This document shows, piece after piece, positions 7,801-16,931 of a stretch of 53,213 nucleotides of DNA (its first letter is position 1; every line of letters starts with the position of its first letter). The DNA is from an uncultured Eubacterium sp. (GTDB lineage Bacteria; Bacillota; Clostridia; Lachnospirales; Lachnospiraceae). The stretch covers positions 1-53,213 of the forward strand of contig CAMWXD010000026.1 of the NCBI GenBank assembly GCA_947178105.1, read 5' to 3'. The notes below the pieces were generated by a model, which did no database searches, was not told the origin of the DNA, and worked only from the letters and a program-made list of their open reading frames with translations. The position numbers and the translations under genes are program-made.

Positions 7801-10009
7801 AATCCCGGTCTTCCCCAGACGTATCCGCCAGCTTTGCATACCCGTTTTCCAAAATCTGCTTTCCGCCAAATGCCGCATCATATTCAAAATTCCGGTTTTC
7901 ATAGATCAGCGCATCCAGCTTTTTGATTTTATCGATGATTTCCTGTTCCGGCAGGGGAAGGCACTCTAAAATCTTGTCTCGCCCCACATCCAGCTTTGGA
8001 ATATCTACAGGCGCATCCGGGTTATAAATACCAAATCCTTTTTGATCCGCTGCCGATAACGTACGCTCTCCCAATATTTCTTCCAGCAGCACCTTTTCCT
8101 TGTCCGTAGGCTTTTCGATCGCCTGCGCATACGGTTTGACAGCCTCGTAAAACGCCGCCTTTTCCGTTTTTTTGGACAGGCGCAGAAGCAAGTCCAGCCC
8201 CGCAGTGCGTTTTTCCTCTTTTTTATCCGACAACAGGCGCTTTAAGCACTGCTCCATGCCTGCATCTTCCTGCCCCATCAGAAAATCCAGCAGCTCGCTG
8301 CGCAGCCTGCTCCTCTTAAACCGCAGCATATCCTCGATCAGGCGGTAATCCGGCTCACGCAGCTCCAGTTTTTTTACAAGGGTAATCGCTTTAGACGAGG
8401 TATATTCCTCCGCATTTCCCATATATCCGATCAGCAATTCCCTCTGTGCCTGATTGGACGGCTGATACAGCAGCAGGTGCATCAGCGCCGCCCGTTCGCT
8501 CATGTAGCTGCCGACGGTAATTTCTCCCAGCAGCCCCGCTGCCTGTGTGATTTTTTCCTCATCCTGGAGCACATACGCTGCAAACGCCATCTCACATACA
8601 GCCTCCGACGGCTTTAGCTCTACCCGGTACCATGGGAAAATACACGGGTCATAGACAACTCCTTTTTTCGGCAGGCGCTGATAAATATTCCAGAATGTTT
8701 CATAATGCCGCCGCGCATCCTGCTCGTCTTTATAATAATCCTCCAGTACTGCCCTGCGCGGCTTTTCCGGCTCATTCGAATGCATCTGCTTCCCGTACAG
8801 CAGCCCCTGGATATATCCGCTCAGGCGCGCTGTGTATGCAGGCATAAACGCTGCCACAAGCTCCAGGTCATCTGCATATTCCAGGACTGCCTTGCGCGCC
8901 GCCCGCATTTTCAGCTTTTCGTCAAATAAGCTCTGATTATAATACGACGCCGTCAGCTTCTGGTTTTTCGTCCCATTGCCAATCAGCTTCATTACCGCAT
9001 CCACTGCCGTTTCCGCTTCATCAAAGCCCAGTGCCCAGAGCGCAACGCTGACTGCAATCGAATCGTTCGTCTGTAGCTGCTTTCTGCAAAACGCTGCATC
9101 GCGCAGACATTCGCCCATCAGCGCAAGCAGCTTGCCGTTTATCCGGTCGACGTTGTTTTCATCAAATATCCCGATCCAGACAGAAACCGCACGCTTTACC
9201 GAAGCATACCGGATCAGGCCGTTTTCCTCAATCACCCGCAAGACTGCCAGAAATGCATCCTTTGTCCCTTCATCCGCTGTCTCGCACACCGCCTGGCGCA
9301 GCCCTTCCTGCAATCTTGCCGCCACCAGCAAATCACAGACAAGCTGGCGCAGCTTTTTGTGATCCGACTGGAAAATGCCCAGGATCATTTCCCGGTCTAA
9401 ATACGACGTATTGTTTTCACTGAGAATCAAATCCTCAAACGCTTCGATCACCGCCTGGTTGCCGCGGTCAATCTCCGCTGCATAAATCAGGCTGAAGTTC
9501 TGCGTAAAACCCCATTCATGCCTGATATAATCCATCTTTTCCGCATCCAGCCGCCTGTAAATAAAATCTTCGAGACGCTCGCCGCAGTAAAACAGCTTTT
9601 CATAAGCGATCAGCAGCGCAAATACCCTGCCCATCTGCGGGCCGTATCCAGCGGTACGCACAGTCCTACGGTTCCAGCCCGATGAAAACGAAAACTGGTT
9701 CAGCTTGTCAATAATATATAAATAAGACCCCTGATATTGTTTCGGTACAAACACTTCCAAAAGCCCCTGATGCTTTCCGCCAGAAGCCGTCTTTGCACCC
9801 TTTTGAAACCATTCGGACGGCTTTTTCGCCGGATCCTTATAAAACTGCCGTACAATCGGCACCGCCTTTGCCTCATTGATCAAATACCCGCCATGGGCTT
9901 CTGCAATCAAATCTGCATCACGCCCCGCATATTTTTTCATCCGTGCCCGCAGAGCCTCTGTCCTCTGTATCGTAATTTCACGCCTCGTACTATAATCAAA
10001 GTCTCCCAT
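4832..10009 (-). CDS. Giant DUF4132 protein (MolR/YehI-like), 1725 aa
   Basis: Very large cytoplasmic protein with no signal peptide or membrane segment. The first ~1200 residues look like alpha-helical repeat material, and the last ~500 match the DUF4132 region known from E. coli YehI/MolR: AATGKVTLKELREQIAAKRN, the ISVAHAGGVDPQTSHSTIEMR stretch, and a C-terminal HALIHGTRANYNVHLGSGVV segment. The function of this family is not established. It sits between a 141-residue protein and a HAD phosphatase, behind an Lhr-type helicase, all closely spaced, so a shared role with nucleic-acid handling is possible but is only inference from position. The start ATG at 10009 follows GAAAGGAAAATCAGA. Confidence 0.85.
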   Translation of the reverse strand: MGDFDYSTRREITIQRTEALRARMKKYAGRDADLIAEAHGGYLINEAKAVPIVRQFYKDPAKKPSEWFQKGAKTASGGKHQGLLEVFVPKQYQGSYLYIIDKLNQFSFSSGWNRRTVRTAGYGPQMGRVFALLIAYEKLFYCGERLEDFIYRRLDAEKMDYIRHEWGFTQNFSLIYAAEIDRGNQAVIEAFEDLILSENNTSYLDREMILGIFQSDHKKLRQLVCDLLVAARLQEGLRQAVCETADEGTKDAFLAVLRVIEENGLIRYASVKRAVSVWIGIFDENNVDRINGKLLALMGECLRDAAFCRKQLQTNDSIAVSVALWALGFDEAETAVDAVMKLIGNGTKNQKLTASYYNQSLFDEKLKMRAARKAVLEYADDLELVAAFMPAYTARLSGYIQGLLYGKQMHSNEPEKPRRAVLEDYYKDEQDARRHYETFWNIYQRLPKKGVVYDPCIFPWYRVELKPSEAVCEMAFAAYVLQDEEKITQAAGLLGEITVGSYMSERAALMHLLLYQPSNQAQRELLIGYMGNAEEYTSSKAITLVKKLELREPDYRLIEDMLRFKRSRLRSELLDFLMGQEDAGMEQCLKRLLSDKKEEKRTAGLDLLLRLSKKTEKAAFYEAVKPYAQAIEKPTDKEKVLLEEILGERTLSAADQKGFGIYNPDAPVDIPKLDVGRDKILECLPLPEQEIIDKIKKLDALIYENRNFEYDAAFGGKQILENGYAKLADTSGEDRDFSGYRLKNYPLEEKLRAYYETEIGDYGTFIEWEARILLTNNEIFQNSRIYYEAVFGKMPFEPLPMELTYADQVQKIRLNYRYEFLDRRLLLEAGVQAAQALLPVMNEQNRAVCFHYSGWNGQSMESFKPICDLHFLQHFLDGLSYWETDEEFTKAFYTAWALELKCSPAAEKSRFLPQDRNSYTYRITQLTPIKTYWFLKAYHMGLISRDHLFQAVLVYFNRRENLRALTQLVQGEYAKRYNLGKWKSFFGSRMGLDILERGEALVGKDTWCGRLVKELYDAIVPLMVDTELRRGEAETVFSEDIGGITYIAGTEYLVRILKALGKDTLGRDAYYTWYSGNSTKKEVLSCLLRSCYPAKEDTAETLAQALKGTSIRQERLVEAAMYAPQWIGLIEQYLGWAGLKSGCYYFMAHMNERFDDQKAAMIARYTPLSTEELRDGAFDIDWFREAYGMLGEQNFAVLYKAAKYIADGLKHARARKYADAATGKVTLKELREQIAAKRNKDLLMSYGLVPFGKKMEKDLLERYQFIQNFAKEARQFGAQRRASETKAAQMALLNLSMHAGYADVTRLTLNMEGRMAEEFAPMMSWKAVDDVEICLHIDENGKSAVLCRKGEKMLKSVPSRLGKQAYVQQVKEAHKKLKEQYQRAKKLMEESMEDGEGFTAAEAAGLMGNPVVRAILRPLVFAAGKETDKMEMGFFEALDSSMWLCAYDGKKKKLKADDKIRIAHPLDFYRAGVWHSYQKYLFDHQIRQPFKQVFRELYVKLPEELSQKSSRMFAGNQIQPRKTAACLKGRRWIADYEEGLQKIYYKENIIVRIYALADWFSPSDVEAPTLEWVEFSDRKTFEPLSIGQVPDLIYSEAMRDVDLAISVAHAGGVDPQTSHSTIEMRRAIVEFNLPLFRIENVALKDSHALIHGTRANYNVHLGSGVVHQEGGAMLHILPVHSQRRGKLFLPFVDEDPKTAEILSKIVLLAEDQKIRDPFILEQIQG

Positions 10010-10039
10010 TCTGATTTTCCTTTCTCTGTACGTCCCTCG

Positions 10040-10465
10040 TTACCACATTCTTCCTGCGAGCATCGTAAGCCTTACAAACGTAAAAACACTATGTTCCGTA
10101 ATGCAGATTTTATCATCCAGCGCCTCCAGCGGCATATCATCCAGAAAAATCCTGTAAATCCCATCCAAAAAGCTTTGCACCGCATGTTCCTGTGCTTCCT
10201 GCAAATCCGCCTGTTTCCCGCCATAATTTGTTCCAAACGAAATCCTGCCCGCCTGTGCCTGATCCTCAATGTCCTCTTTTTCCAGTATCATATGCCTAAG
10301 CAGCTTTGGCTCCTCTGCGCGGCTGTTGTACGCAAGCACCTCCGCTTCTGTAACGGCAAGGATCAGTTCCTTTACAGTAGACGGCCGCCCCTGGATTTGG
10401 CAGGGCACCGCCTGTACCGTCTGTTTCTTCTTTCCTATGGATTTCAGCGCAACTTTTATTTCCAT
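10040..10465 (-). CDS. Uncharacterised 141-aa partner of the DUF4132 protein
   Basis: Not recognised. A soluble alpha/beta-looking protein beginning MEIKVALKSIGKKKQTVQAVPC and ending FTFVRLTMLAGRMW. It has an early KELILAVTEAEVLAYN segment and a middle glycine-rich FGTNYGG turn. The frame stays open far upstream inside the helicase gene, but the ATG at 10465 has GGAGGAAAC before it and lies 23 bases after the helicase stop. The gap to the DUF4132 gene is 30 bases, so it is co-transcribed with both. Its fixed place between the two suggests it is an adaptor for the DUF4132 protein; that is inference. Confidence 0.75.
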   Translation of the reverse strand: MEIKVALKSIGKKKQTVQAVPCQIQGRPSTVKELILAVTEAEVLAYNSRAEEPKLLRHMILEKEDIEDQAQAGRISFGTNYGGKQADLQEAQEHAVQSFLDGIYRIFLDDMPLEALDDKICITEHSVFTFVRLTMLAGRMW

Positions 10466-10488
10466 CCTGCCCGTTTCCTCCTTTTTCT

Positions 10489-13400
10489 TTATGATTCCTG
10501 ATACAGCACATAATCCTGCATTTCCCTGTGAAATCCCGCCTGTGCCAACGCATCCTGCGCTGCTATCGGATAGTCCTTTACCACAATTCGCTTTCGTCCC
10601 GCAAATACTTCCCCCGCCTGGTACTGCCTGGCAAACGCTTTCATGCATTCTCCGGCAAGCTCTGGCGCAAACAGCCGCAGCAGCTTCCCCTGCCGCTCCA
10701 TTACTGCCACAACCGCCCCGCCACAGCACGCTGCCGCTGTTCCCGGCACACGCATAAAACTGCGCCCCGGCAGATGCGGCAGGATGTTCCCCCAGCTTTG
10801 CGCCGGGTCTGTAGCATTGACCCAGACAAGCTTTTCTGCTGGGTTTTGCAGCATCCGCATCACTGCTGCGGCATCCTTTCCCCGGACAAACTGCGCCCCG
10901 GACATCCCTTCTGCAAAATAGCCTCTTCTCGCCTGCCCAGTATATTCCCAGACCCGCAGCACCGACAGCGCCTCCTGCCAGGAAATCCCCCATGCCGCAG
11001 CCGTCTCCCGGCATAAAATAATGCTGCGGTCAAAGCAGCGTTCCAGCTTTTGGATCATCTGTGCCTTTAACGCCTGCTCCCTGACCGGGCGCACTACGTC
11101 CCATCTTCCGGCACGCAGCGCCTTTACCCGCATACTCGCCAGCCGTTTGGGCGCCATTTTTTTTGACCGTTCTAACTCAATCCACTGGCGTACAGGCACA
11201 AAGCTGTCCGCATATACGTATCCCCTTGCCATTAAGGAAAGCAGCGGCTCATGCGCGGATTCCCCATTTAACAGACGGTTCAGCGGCTGCATAAAGCTGG
11301 CTCCCCGCTTTAGCAGCGCTTCGTATATACGCGCTTCTTTGTCCGCACCGGCTTTTTCCAGCTCCTCCAGCCTGCCGCTTACGTCTGCGTCCCAGTCCGC
11401 CTCTTCCTGAAATTCAAAACACAGTCCGCCTTTTGCATCCATATGCCAGAACAGCTCTCCCTCTGCTAAAAACGCATCCAGCATCGTATCCCGATAATGC
11501 GCCACCCGCGCCGGAAGCACAATCGACTCCCAGGACGCTGCTGGAAAGGACGCTCCTGCATACTGCTTTAACGTATGCTCCAGGCATTCCTGCGCTGGCG
11601 CACCCGATTCCATCCGCGCAAGCAGCATTGCCGCATACGCCTGCGGCGGACAGGTCTTTGCCTCCTCCCGCCGGCTTTTTAATGTCCGCACTCTTGCGCG
11701 CTGGTACAGCACCGCATGATAATATAGCTTATCATGCTGCACCGCTTCCTTCTGCTGGCAAAGCGCTTGCAATATCTCCTCTGCAAGCGCCACCGTCCAG
11801 CCATAACGCTGCGCGACCTGGCACGCATCCGCCGCTCCGCGGTAACGCAGCATCCGCCTTACGATATGAAGCTGTGACGGCTGCACGCCTTGTCCCTGGC
11901 TGCCGCTCAACGCTTGCGCATACTCTGCTTCCTGCTCTGTTGCAATCCACAGTCCCTGCTCCAGGTACAGCGCCCTGCCGTCCAGTGCCAGCTCGTCCAG
12001 CCATTCCACCGGGATATCCAGATCCCCCGCCGCCAGATCTCCCTGCGTCATCAGCAGCGTATGAAGCTGTTTTGCATCCTCCGGCAGCTTCCCGTAAGCC
12101 TCCTGTACCTGCCGCAGCTCTTCATTTGACGGCAGCACAAGCTGTGTTCCCTGCCTCTGCTCTTCCTCCAGTGCCTCCCGCACTGCTGCATGGATGCCTC
12201 CCGGTGTCGGCGCATAATCATACATCACCGCTGCTTCCTGGCTCCATTGCAGCGGCAGCGACATCGGCGATGGCACGTCTACATAGACTTCCCGTATCTG
12301 CACGACACCCGCCTGGATATCCGAAAGGAGCTGCCGCAGCCCTTCCCCGTCCCACAATTCCTGCATACACTCCCGCCTGGTCTCCTGGATAAGCGGGTGC
12401 TCCTTTTCCCTGACAACCTGCTCCAATAACTGCGCACTTTTCAGCCGCTGCGCCCACAACGGCTGCCGCCCGTTCCTTTTCACGCCCATCATCAGTGCGC
12501 GCGCGCTGTTATACCGAAATGCCATATTGAACACCGGCGTCTCAGGCAGCAGGATTTCCAGTTTTTTGATGCACGTATCTGGGTTCAGCCTGTACAATGC
12601 CCCTTCGGGCAGCGGCTGATCCCCATAAGCATACACCAAAAAACCATCCTCCTCATCTACGCTGCCAACCTCCAGCCCCATCTCTTCCCGTATCATATGC
12701 GCCGTCAATAGCGCAAGCGGCGCATTAATCCGCCTTCCAAATACCGAATGGAACATAAGCTGGCTGCTCCCGGACGAATCCCTAAAATGCTCCACAAGTA
12801 TCGTGCGGTCATCTGCCAGGCTGCCGACCGCCCTGATCTGGCGCGCCAAGTAGCCGTAAGCCAGCTTTACCGCAGATGCATCCAGTCCCAGGCGCTCCAA
12901 TGCCTCTTCCAGCATCCCGTCTGCATGGGCTTGCTGCAAAGTATGCAGCATCCGGCCAAATGCCTCTCCGGTGCGCTTGTCCCTGCCTTTCATCTCTCCT
13001 TTCCAAAACGGAAGCCTTGCCCCTTCCACCGGAGCCTGTACGACAGTCACCGTGTCCCTGCTGATCTGGGTCACTCTCCAGGCAAACGATCCAAGAATAA
13101 ACCGGTCGCCCTTCTGCGTCTCATAGACAAATTCCTCATCTACCTCCCCAAGCTTTACGCCGTCCTCTGTTTTCACCGCATACAGCCCTTTGTCCGGTAT
13201 CGTGCCTCCCGCAGATATGGCAAGCATTCTGCTGTAGCCGTCGCCTTCCACCTTTTCATGGATCCGGTCATACAGCACCCGCGGACGCGCCGGGATGTCC
13301 TGTGCGTGCTCGTAATCTCCTGCCAGCATTTCAAGCACTGCTTTGACCTCCTGCTTTGTAATGCCGCGAAACGGCCAGGCACGCGGCAGTATTTCCATCA

Positions 13401-14655
13401 CCTCGTCTACCTCATAGCTGCCAAACGCCGCCATCGACACCAAATGCTGCGCCAGCACATCCAGGCATCCCACCGGAGGATGAAGCTGCTCCACACCGCC
13501 CTCCCTGGCTAGCTGCGCCGTCATGCCGCATAACACGCATTCCGCCGCTGTCCTCGGAAACAGGTACATCACGCTGACACGCCCCGGATTATGCCCTGCA
13601 CGCCCAAGCCGCTGCATCGTACCCGAAACGGTACGCGGGCATCCCACTTGCAGCACCTGGTCAATCTCTCCCACATCGATCCCAAGCTCCATCGAGGAAG
13701 TCGCACACAGCAGCCGCAGGCCGCCCTCCCGCAGCGCCAGCTCCGTCTCCAGGCGCTGCTCCTTGGACAAGCTCCCATGATGCACACGCGCAAAATTTTC
13801 CCCGCCCAACAGGTTGACATAATACGCCAGCTTTTCCGCATACCGCCTTCCTTCCACAAACGCAATCACACTGCGGCTCCCCTGACAGTACCGGTATACA
13901 ACCTTTCCCAGCTCTTCCCAGACCGGATCCTTACGCTTTCCCTTCGTCGCATCTGCAAAAGGGCTTAAGATCTCAAGACGCACCTTTTTTACCATGACAG
14001 GCGCCGCAATCTGCGCCTTTTCCGGCGCCAGATACTGCGCCGCCAGCTCCAGCGGTTCGATCGTAGCCGACAGCCCGATCCGCTGGAGCGGACGGCGGCA
14101 CAGCCTGTCCAGCCGCGCCAGGGAAAGCATCAGATGTGCGCCCCTTTTCGTATCAATCAGCGCATGAAGCTCATCTAAAATCACCGCCCGCGCCGTCGCC
14201 AATACCTTCCGCCCTGTCCTGCTCGTCAGCATCAGATACAACGACTCTGGCGTAATAATCAGGATATGCGGCGGCTTGCGCACCATCCGCTGCCTGTCCC
14301 TCTGCGGCGTATCGCCTGTGCGGATGCCCGTCGTAATCATCCCTTCCGCCCGTATCCCCTCCAGCGGGGTTTTCAGGTTTTCCCGGATATCCGCCGCCAG
14401 CGACTTTAGCGGCGACACATAAATAAGCTGCAATTCCTGCTTTAATTCACCCGTCTGTGCCTGCCGCATCATCTGGTCTAAAAATACAAGAAACGCCGAT
14501 AGCGTCTTACCCGTTCCCGTAGGAGCTGACACAAGCACATGCTCTCCTGCCGCGATCCGATGCCACGCCTCCTTCTGTACAGGCGTCGGCTCGCCGAGCG
14601 CCTCTTGGAACCAGTCTTTTGTTTGTTTCTCAAAAAGATCCAATATCTGCTCCAT
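10489..14655 (-). CDS. Lhr-type DEAD/DEAH-box helicase (large helicase-related)
   Basis: Superfamily 2 ATP-dependent helicase of the Lhr family, 1388 residues, acting on DNA or DNA:RNA in the cytoplasm. The ATPase motifs are clear: Q-motif region PTPVQKEAW, Walker A APTGTGKT (~44-51), DELH box (~162-165), GLSAT, and the second RecA domain with SSMELGIDVGEIDQVLQVGCP and QRLGRAGH. Winged-helix and Lhr-specific domains follow, and the long C-terminal part matches the extended Lhr form of ~1400-1500 residues. I chose ATG 14655 (GGAG 6 bases upstream); the frame also opens with GTG at 14703 inside rlmI. The gene is 34 bases after rlmI. Confidence 0.92.
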   Translation of the reverse strand: MEQILDLFEKQTKDWFQEALGEPTPVQKEAWHRIAAGEHVLVSAPTGTGKTLSAFLVFLDQMMRQAQTGELKQELQLIYVSPLKSLAADIRENLKTPLEGIRAEGMITTGIRTGDTPQRDRQRMVRKPPHILIITPESLYLMLTSRTGRKVLATARAVILDELHALIDTKRGAHLMLSLARLDRLCRRPLQRIGLSATIEPLELAAQYLAPEKAQIAAPVMVKKVRLEILSPFADATKGKRKDPVWEELGKVVYRYCQGSRSVIAFVEGRRYAEKLAYYVNLLGGENFARVHHGSLSKEQRLETELALREGGLRLLCATSSMELGIDVGEIDQVLQVGCPRTVSGTMQRLGRAGHNPGRVSVMYLFPRTAAECVLCGMTAQLAREGGVEQLHPPVGCLDVLAQHLVSMAAFGSYEVDEVMEILPRAWPFRGITKQEVKAVLEMLAGDYEHAQDIPARPRVLYDRIHEKVEGDGYSRMLAISAGGTIPDKGLYAVKTEDGVKLGEVDEEFVYETQKGDRFILGSFAWRVTQISRDTVTVVQAPVEGARLPFWKGEMKGRDKRTGEAFGRMLHTLQQAHADGMLEEALERLGLDASAVKLAYGYLARQIRAVGSLADDRTILVEHFRDSSGSSQLMFHSVFGRRINAPLALLTAHMIREEMGLEVGSVDEEDGFLVYAYGDQPLPEGALYRLNPDTCIKKLEILLPETPVFNMAFRYNSARALMMGVKRNGRQPLWAQRLKSAQLLEQVVREKEHPLIQETRRECMQELWDGEGLRQLLSDIQAGVVQIREVYVDVPSPMSLPLQWSQEAAVMYDYAPTPGGIHAAVREALEEEQRQGTQLVLPSNEELRQVQEAYGKLPEDAKQLHTLLMTQGDLAAGDLDIPVEWLDELALDGRALYLEQGLWIATEQEAEYAQALSGSQGQGVQPSQLHIVRRMLRYRGAADACQVAQRYGWTVALAEEILQALCQQKEAVQHDKLYYHAVLYQRARVRTLKSRREEAKTCPPQAYAAMLLARMESGAPAQECLEHTLKQYAGASFPAASWESIVLPARVAHYRDTMLDAFLAEGELFWHMDAKGGLCFEFQEEADWDADVSGRLEELEKAGADKEARIYEALLKRGASFMQPLNRLLNGESAHEPLLSLMARGYVYADSFVPVRQWIELERSKKMAPKRLASMRVKALRAGRWDVVRPVREQALKAQMIQKLERCFDRSIILCRETAAAWGISWQEALSVLRVWEYTGQARRGYFAEGMSGAQFVRGKDAAAVMRMLQNPAEKLVWVNATDPAQSWGNILPHLPGRSFMRVPGTAAACCGGAVVAVMERQGKLLRLFAPELAGECMKAFARQYQAGEVFAGRKRIVVKDYPIAAQDALAQAGFHREMQDYVLYQES

Positions 14656-14689
14656 ATCTGCTCCATCATTCCTGTTTTCCTGTCTCGCC

Positions 14690-15889
14690 TTACCGCTCCT
14701 CACACACCTGAAAAATATAAAACTTCAAATAGTACGACTCCTGTGCCGCCCATAATATCGGATGATCCGGCGCCTGCTGCCGAAATTCTACCTGCCGCAG
14801 CCTCTTATGGGCACTGCGCGCCGCCTGCTGGATCGTCTGCGTAAACAATTCGTATGTCATAAAGTGCGAACAGGAACAGGTCGCCAGAAATCCCCCGTCT
14901 TTTACCAGGCGCATTCCGCGCAGGTTGATCTCCCGGTATCCCCTGGCTGCATTTTTTACCGAATTTCTGGACTTTGTAAACGCCGGCGGGTCTAAAATGA
15001 CCACATCAAACTGCTTTCCCTGCTGCTCCAGCTCCGGCAGCAAATCAAACACATCCCGGCATAAAAACTGCACGCGCTCCTGCATTCCATTCTGCTCTGC
15101 ATTCAGACGCGCCTGCGCGATTCCGCTCTCCGAAGCATCCACGCCAAGCACGCTTTCTGCCCCGCCGGCTGCCGCATTGAGCGCAAAGGATCCTGTATGC
15201 GTAAAGCAGTCCAGCACCTTCGCGTCTTTGCAAAGCCTGCGGACGGACAGCCTGTTATATTTCTGATCCAGGAAAAATCCGGTCTTTTGCCCATTGCACA
15301 CATCGACTGCATATTTGACGCCATTTTCTTCAATCAGCACATTGGTATCAAAGGCTTCGCCTATAAATCCTTTCTGCCGCTGCATTCCTTCCTGCTCCCG
15401 TACCTTGGCGTCGCTTCTCTCATACACTCCGCGAACCGAGACGCCGTCCGCCAGCAGCACTTCCCGGAGTGCATCTACAATCATCCCCTTCATCCGGTCG
15501 ATGCCAAGTGCCAGCGATTCTACGACAAGCACATCTGCAAATTTATCCACGACAATGCCCGGCAGAAAATCCGCCTCCCCAAAGATCAGCCTGCAGCAGC
15601 CCGTCTCAACCGTTTTCTTCCGGTAATCCCACGCATTCTGTACACGCATACGGATAAACTCCCGGTCGATGTTTTGTCCTTCGTCTCTTGTCATCAGCCG
15701 AATCCGGATCTTCGAAGCCTCGTTGATAAACCCCTTGCCCATAGGATATCCGTCAAAATCATGCACCTGGACGATATCCCCATTTTCATATGTCCCTGCA
15801 ACCGAGGCAATCTCATTGTCATACACCCACAGCCCGCCGGCCTTTAACGTCCTTCCCTCCCCTTTTTTTAAGGTAACAACTGCGCTCAT
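14690..15889 (-). CDS. rlmI: Class I SAM-dependent rRNA methyltransferase, RlmI-like
   Basis: Probable 23S rRNA cytosine-5 methyltransferase (E. coli RlmI modifies C1962), 399 residues against 396 in E. coli. The N-terminal PUA domain (KKGEGRTLKAGGLWVYDNEI) is followed by the EEHV-like middle domain and the Rossmann methyltransferase: VLDCFTHTGSFALNAAAGGA binds S-adenosylmethionine, VILDPPAFTKS is motif IV, and ATCSCSHFM carries the likely catalytic cysteine. The frame is open to 15964, but ATG 15889 has GGAGGAAAC before it and starts the PUA domain. It is the first gene of the unit that continues with the Lhr helicase. Confidence 0.9.
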   Translation of the reverse strand: MSAVVTLKKGEGRTLKAGGLWVYDNEIASVAGTYENGDIVQVHDFDGYPMGKGFINEASKIRIRLMTRDEGQNIDREFIRMRVQNAWDYRKKTVETGCCRLIFGEADFLPGIVVDKFADVLVVESLALGIDRMKGMIVDALREVLLADGVSVRGVYERSDAKVREQEGMQRQKGFIGEAFDTNVLIEENGVKYAVDVCNGQKTGFFLDQKYNRLSVRRLCKDAKVLDCFTHTGSFALNAAAGGAESVLGVDASESGIAQARLNAEQNGMQERVQFLCRDVFDLLPELEQQGKQFDVVILDPPAFTKSRNSVKNAARGYREINLRGMRLVKDGGFLATCSCSHFMTYELFTQTIQQAARSAHKRLRQVEFRQQAPDHPILWAAQESYYLKFYIFQVCEER

Positions 15890-16226
15890 ATATGTTTCCT
15901 CCATTCCCTTAAGATCCCGCATTCTGGAACCTGTATGTATATTCATAGCACAATCATAACACAATTCCTGTATTTTTCAAAATTTTTCCTGACAGGATGC
16001 AACTTTTCATTTCTTTTTCACGTCTTAATGTTAGACTGTTTATGCATACAGCTCAAGGCTGTTGCGAAATTTCTGTAACAGTTCCATGGGTTAGCTGTTA
16101 CGAATTTCTAATAATTTCTATCAGAAAATTTCATAATACTACTGTTAAAAAATAAATTTCGTGGTATACTGTAACATGGTTTCAGTGATTCGCAGTCCTA
16201 ATGTGATGCAGCACCAAGGAGAATTT
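15890..16226. other. Intergenic region between rlmI and sigI
   Basis: 337 bases between divergent genes. It holds the sigI promoter candidate at 16162-16170 and a pair of near-identical 16-17 base direct repeats (GCTGTTGCGAAATTTCT at 16058-16074 and GCTGTTACGAATTTCT at 16094-16109). The first is part of a CTGTT...AACAG inverted repeat (16059-16081). A related ATTTCTGTCACAGTT occurs again just before rsgI (about 16970-16984). No open gene is seen. Confidence 0.6.
16162..16170 (+). promoter_or_regulatory. Extended -10 promoter of sigI
   Basis: TGG plus TATACT at 16162-16170 forms an extended -10 element 56 bases before the sigI start codon; a -35 box is weak. The direct repeats upstream (16058-16109) are candidate control sites. 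A SigI-specific promoter could not be identified with confidence. Confidence 0.45.
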
Positions 16227-16931
16227 ATGTTATTTAATATGGGGAAAGAGGCACTCGCTGCCGCCAATGACGAGCGCAGACGCGATGCCTTCATTCATAA
16301 AAATGAAAACTTTATATTAAATTGCGCAAGCAAATTTTCAAAACACTATGTCAGCAAGAGTGATGATGAGTGGTCGATCGCGCTCATCGCTTTTTCGAAT
16401 GCCATTGACACGTACAACGAATCGAAAGGTGCTTTTCCGTCCTATGCCAAGCTGCTGATCGAACATCGCCTGACAGACTATTTCCGTTCTCAGGCGCGTT
16501 TTTCTTCTGAAATGCAGACAGAGCCGTATCTGTTCGAAGGAGAAGTAGATGAGGATTCCGAAAACATGGGATTTCAGATCAATGTCATGAAGCAGGCTTC
16601 TGTATCGGACGACAATCCGCTGTTGGACGAGATTGTCGCGATCTCGGAATATCTGGATATTTATGGCATTACCTTTAGCGAGCTGACGGAGTGTTCCCCG
16701 AAGGCAGGAAAAACAAAGGACTCCTGTGCAAACGCCATTCGCTATCTCAAGGAACACCCGGTTTTAATCAACAATATGAAGACCACCAAACAGCTACCAA
16801 TTAAAATTATTTCCGAAAATGCAAAGGTACCCCGAAAAATTCTGGAGCGACATCGTAAATACATAATAACCGCAGCAGAAATACTTTCCGGTGATTATCC
16901 CAAGCTTGCCGAATATCTAAGCCATATTTAG
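16227..16931 (+). CDS. sigI: SigI-family RNA polymerase sigma factor
   Basis: Alternative sigma factor of the SigI family, 234 residues, the usual length. The region-2-like part is visible (DDEWSIALIAFSNAIDTYNESKGAFPSYAKLLIEHRLTDYFR), and the C-terminal SigI-specific DNA-binding part ends with LPIKIISENAKVPRKILERHRKYIITAAEILSGDYPKLAEYL. ATG 16227 has AAGGAG five bases upstream; an upstream in-frame ATG at 16161 lacks a ribosome site. rsgI follows 100 bases downstream on the same strand, the standard sigma/anti-sigma pair used in Firmicutes to respond to heat or extracellular polysaccharide. Confidence 0.93.
   Translation: MLFNMGKEALAAANDERRRDAFIHKNENFILNCASKFSKHYVSKSDDEWSIALIAFSNAIDTYNESKGAFPSYAKLLIEHRLTDYFRSQARFSSEMQTEPYLFEGEVDEDSENMGFQINVMKQASVSDDNPLLDEIVAISEYLDIYGITFSELTECSPKAGKTKDSCANAIRYLKEHPVLINNMKTTKQLPIKIISENAKVPRKILERHRKYIITAAEILSGDYPKLAEYLSHI

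Noticed and set aside
11433-12392. 319-residue plus-strand frame opposite the Lhr helicase
   Set aside because: Proline/alanine-rich antisense shadow; the minus strand encodes conserved helicase domains across the same bases.
12748-13512. 254-residue plus-strand frame
   Set aside because: Antisense to the helicase core; composition is that of a shadow frame.
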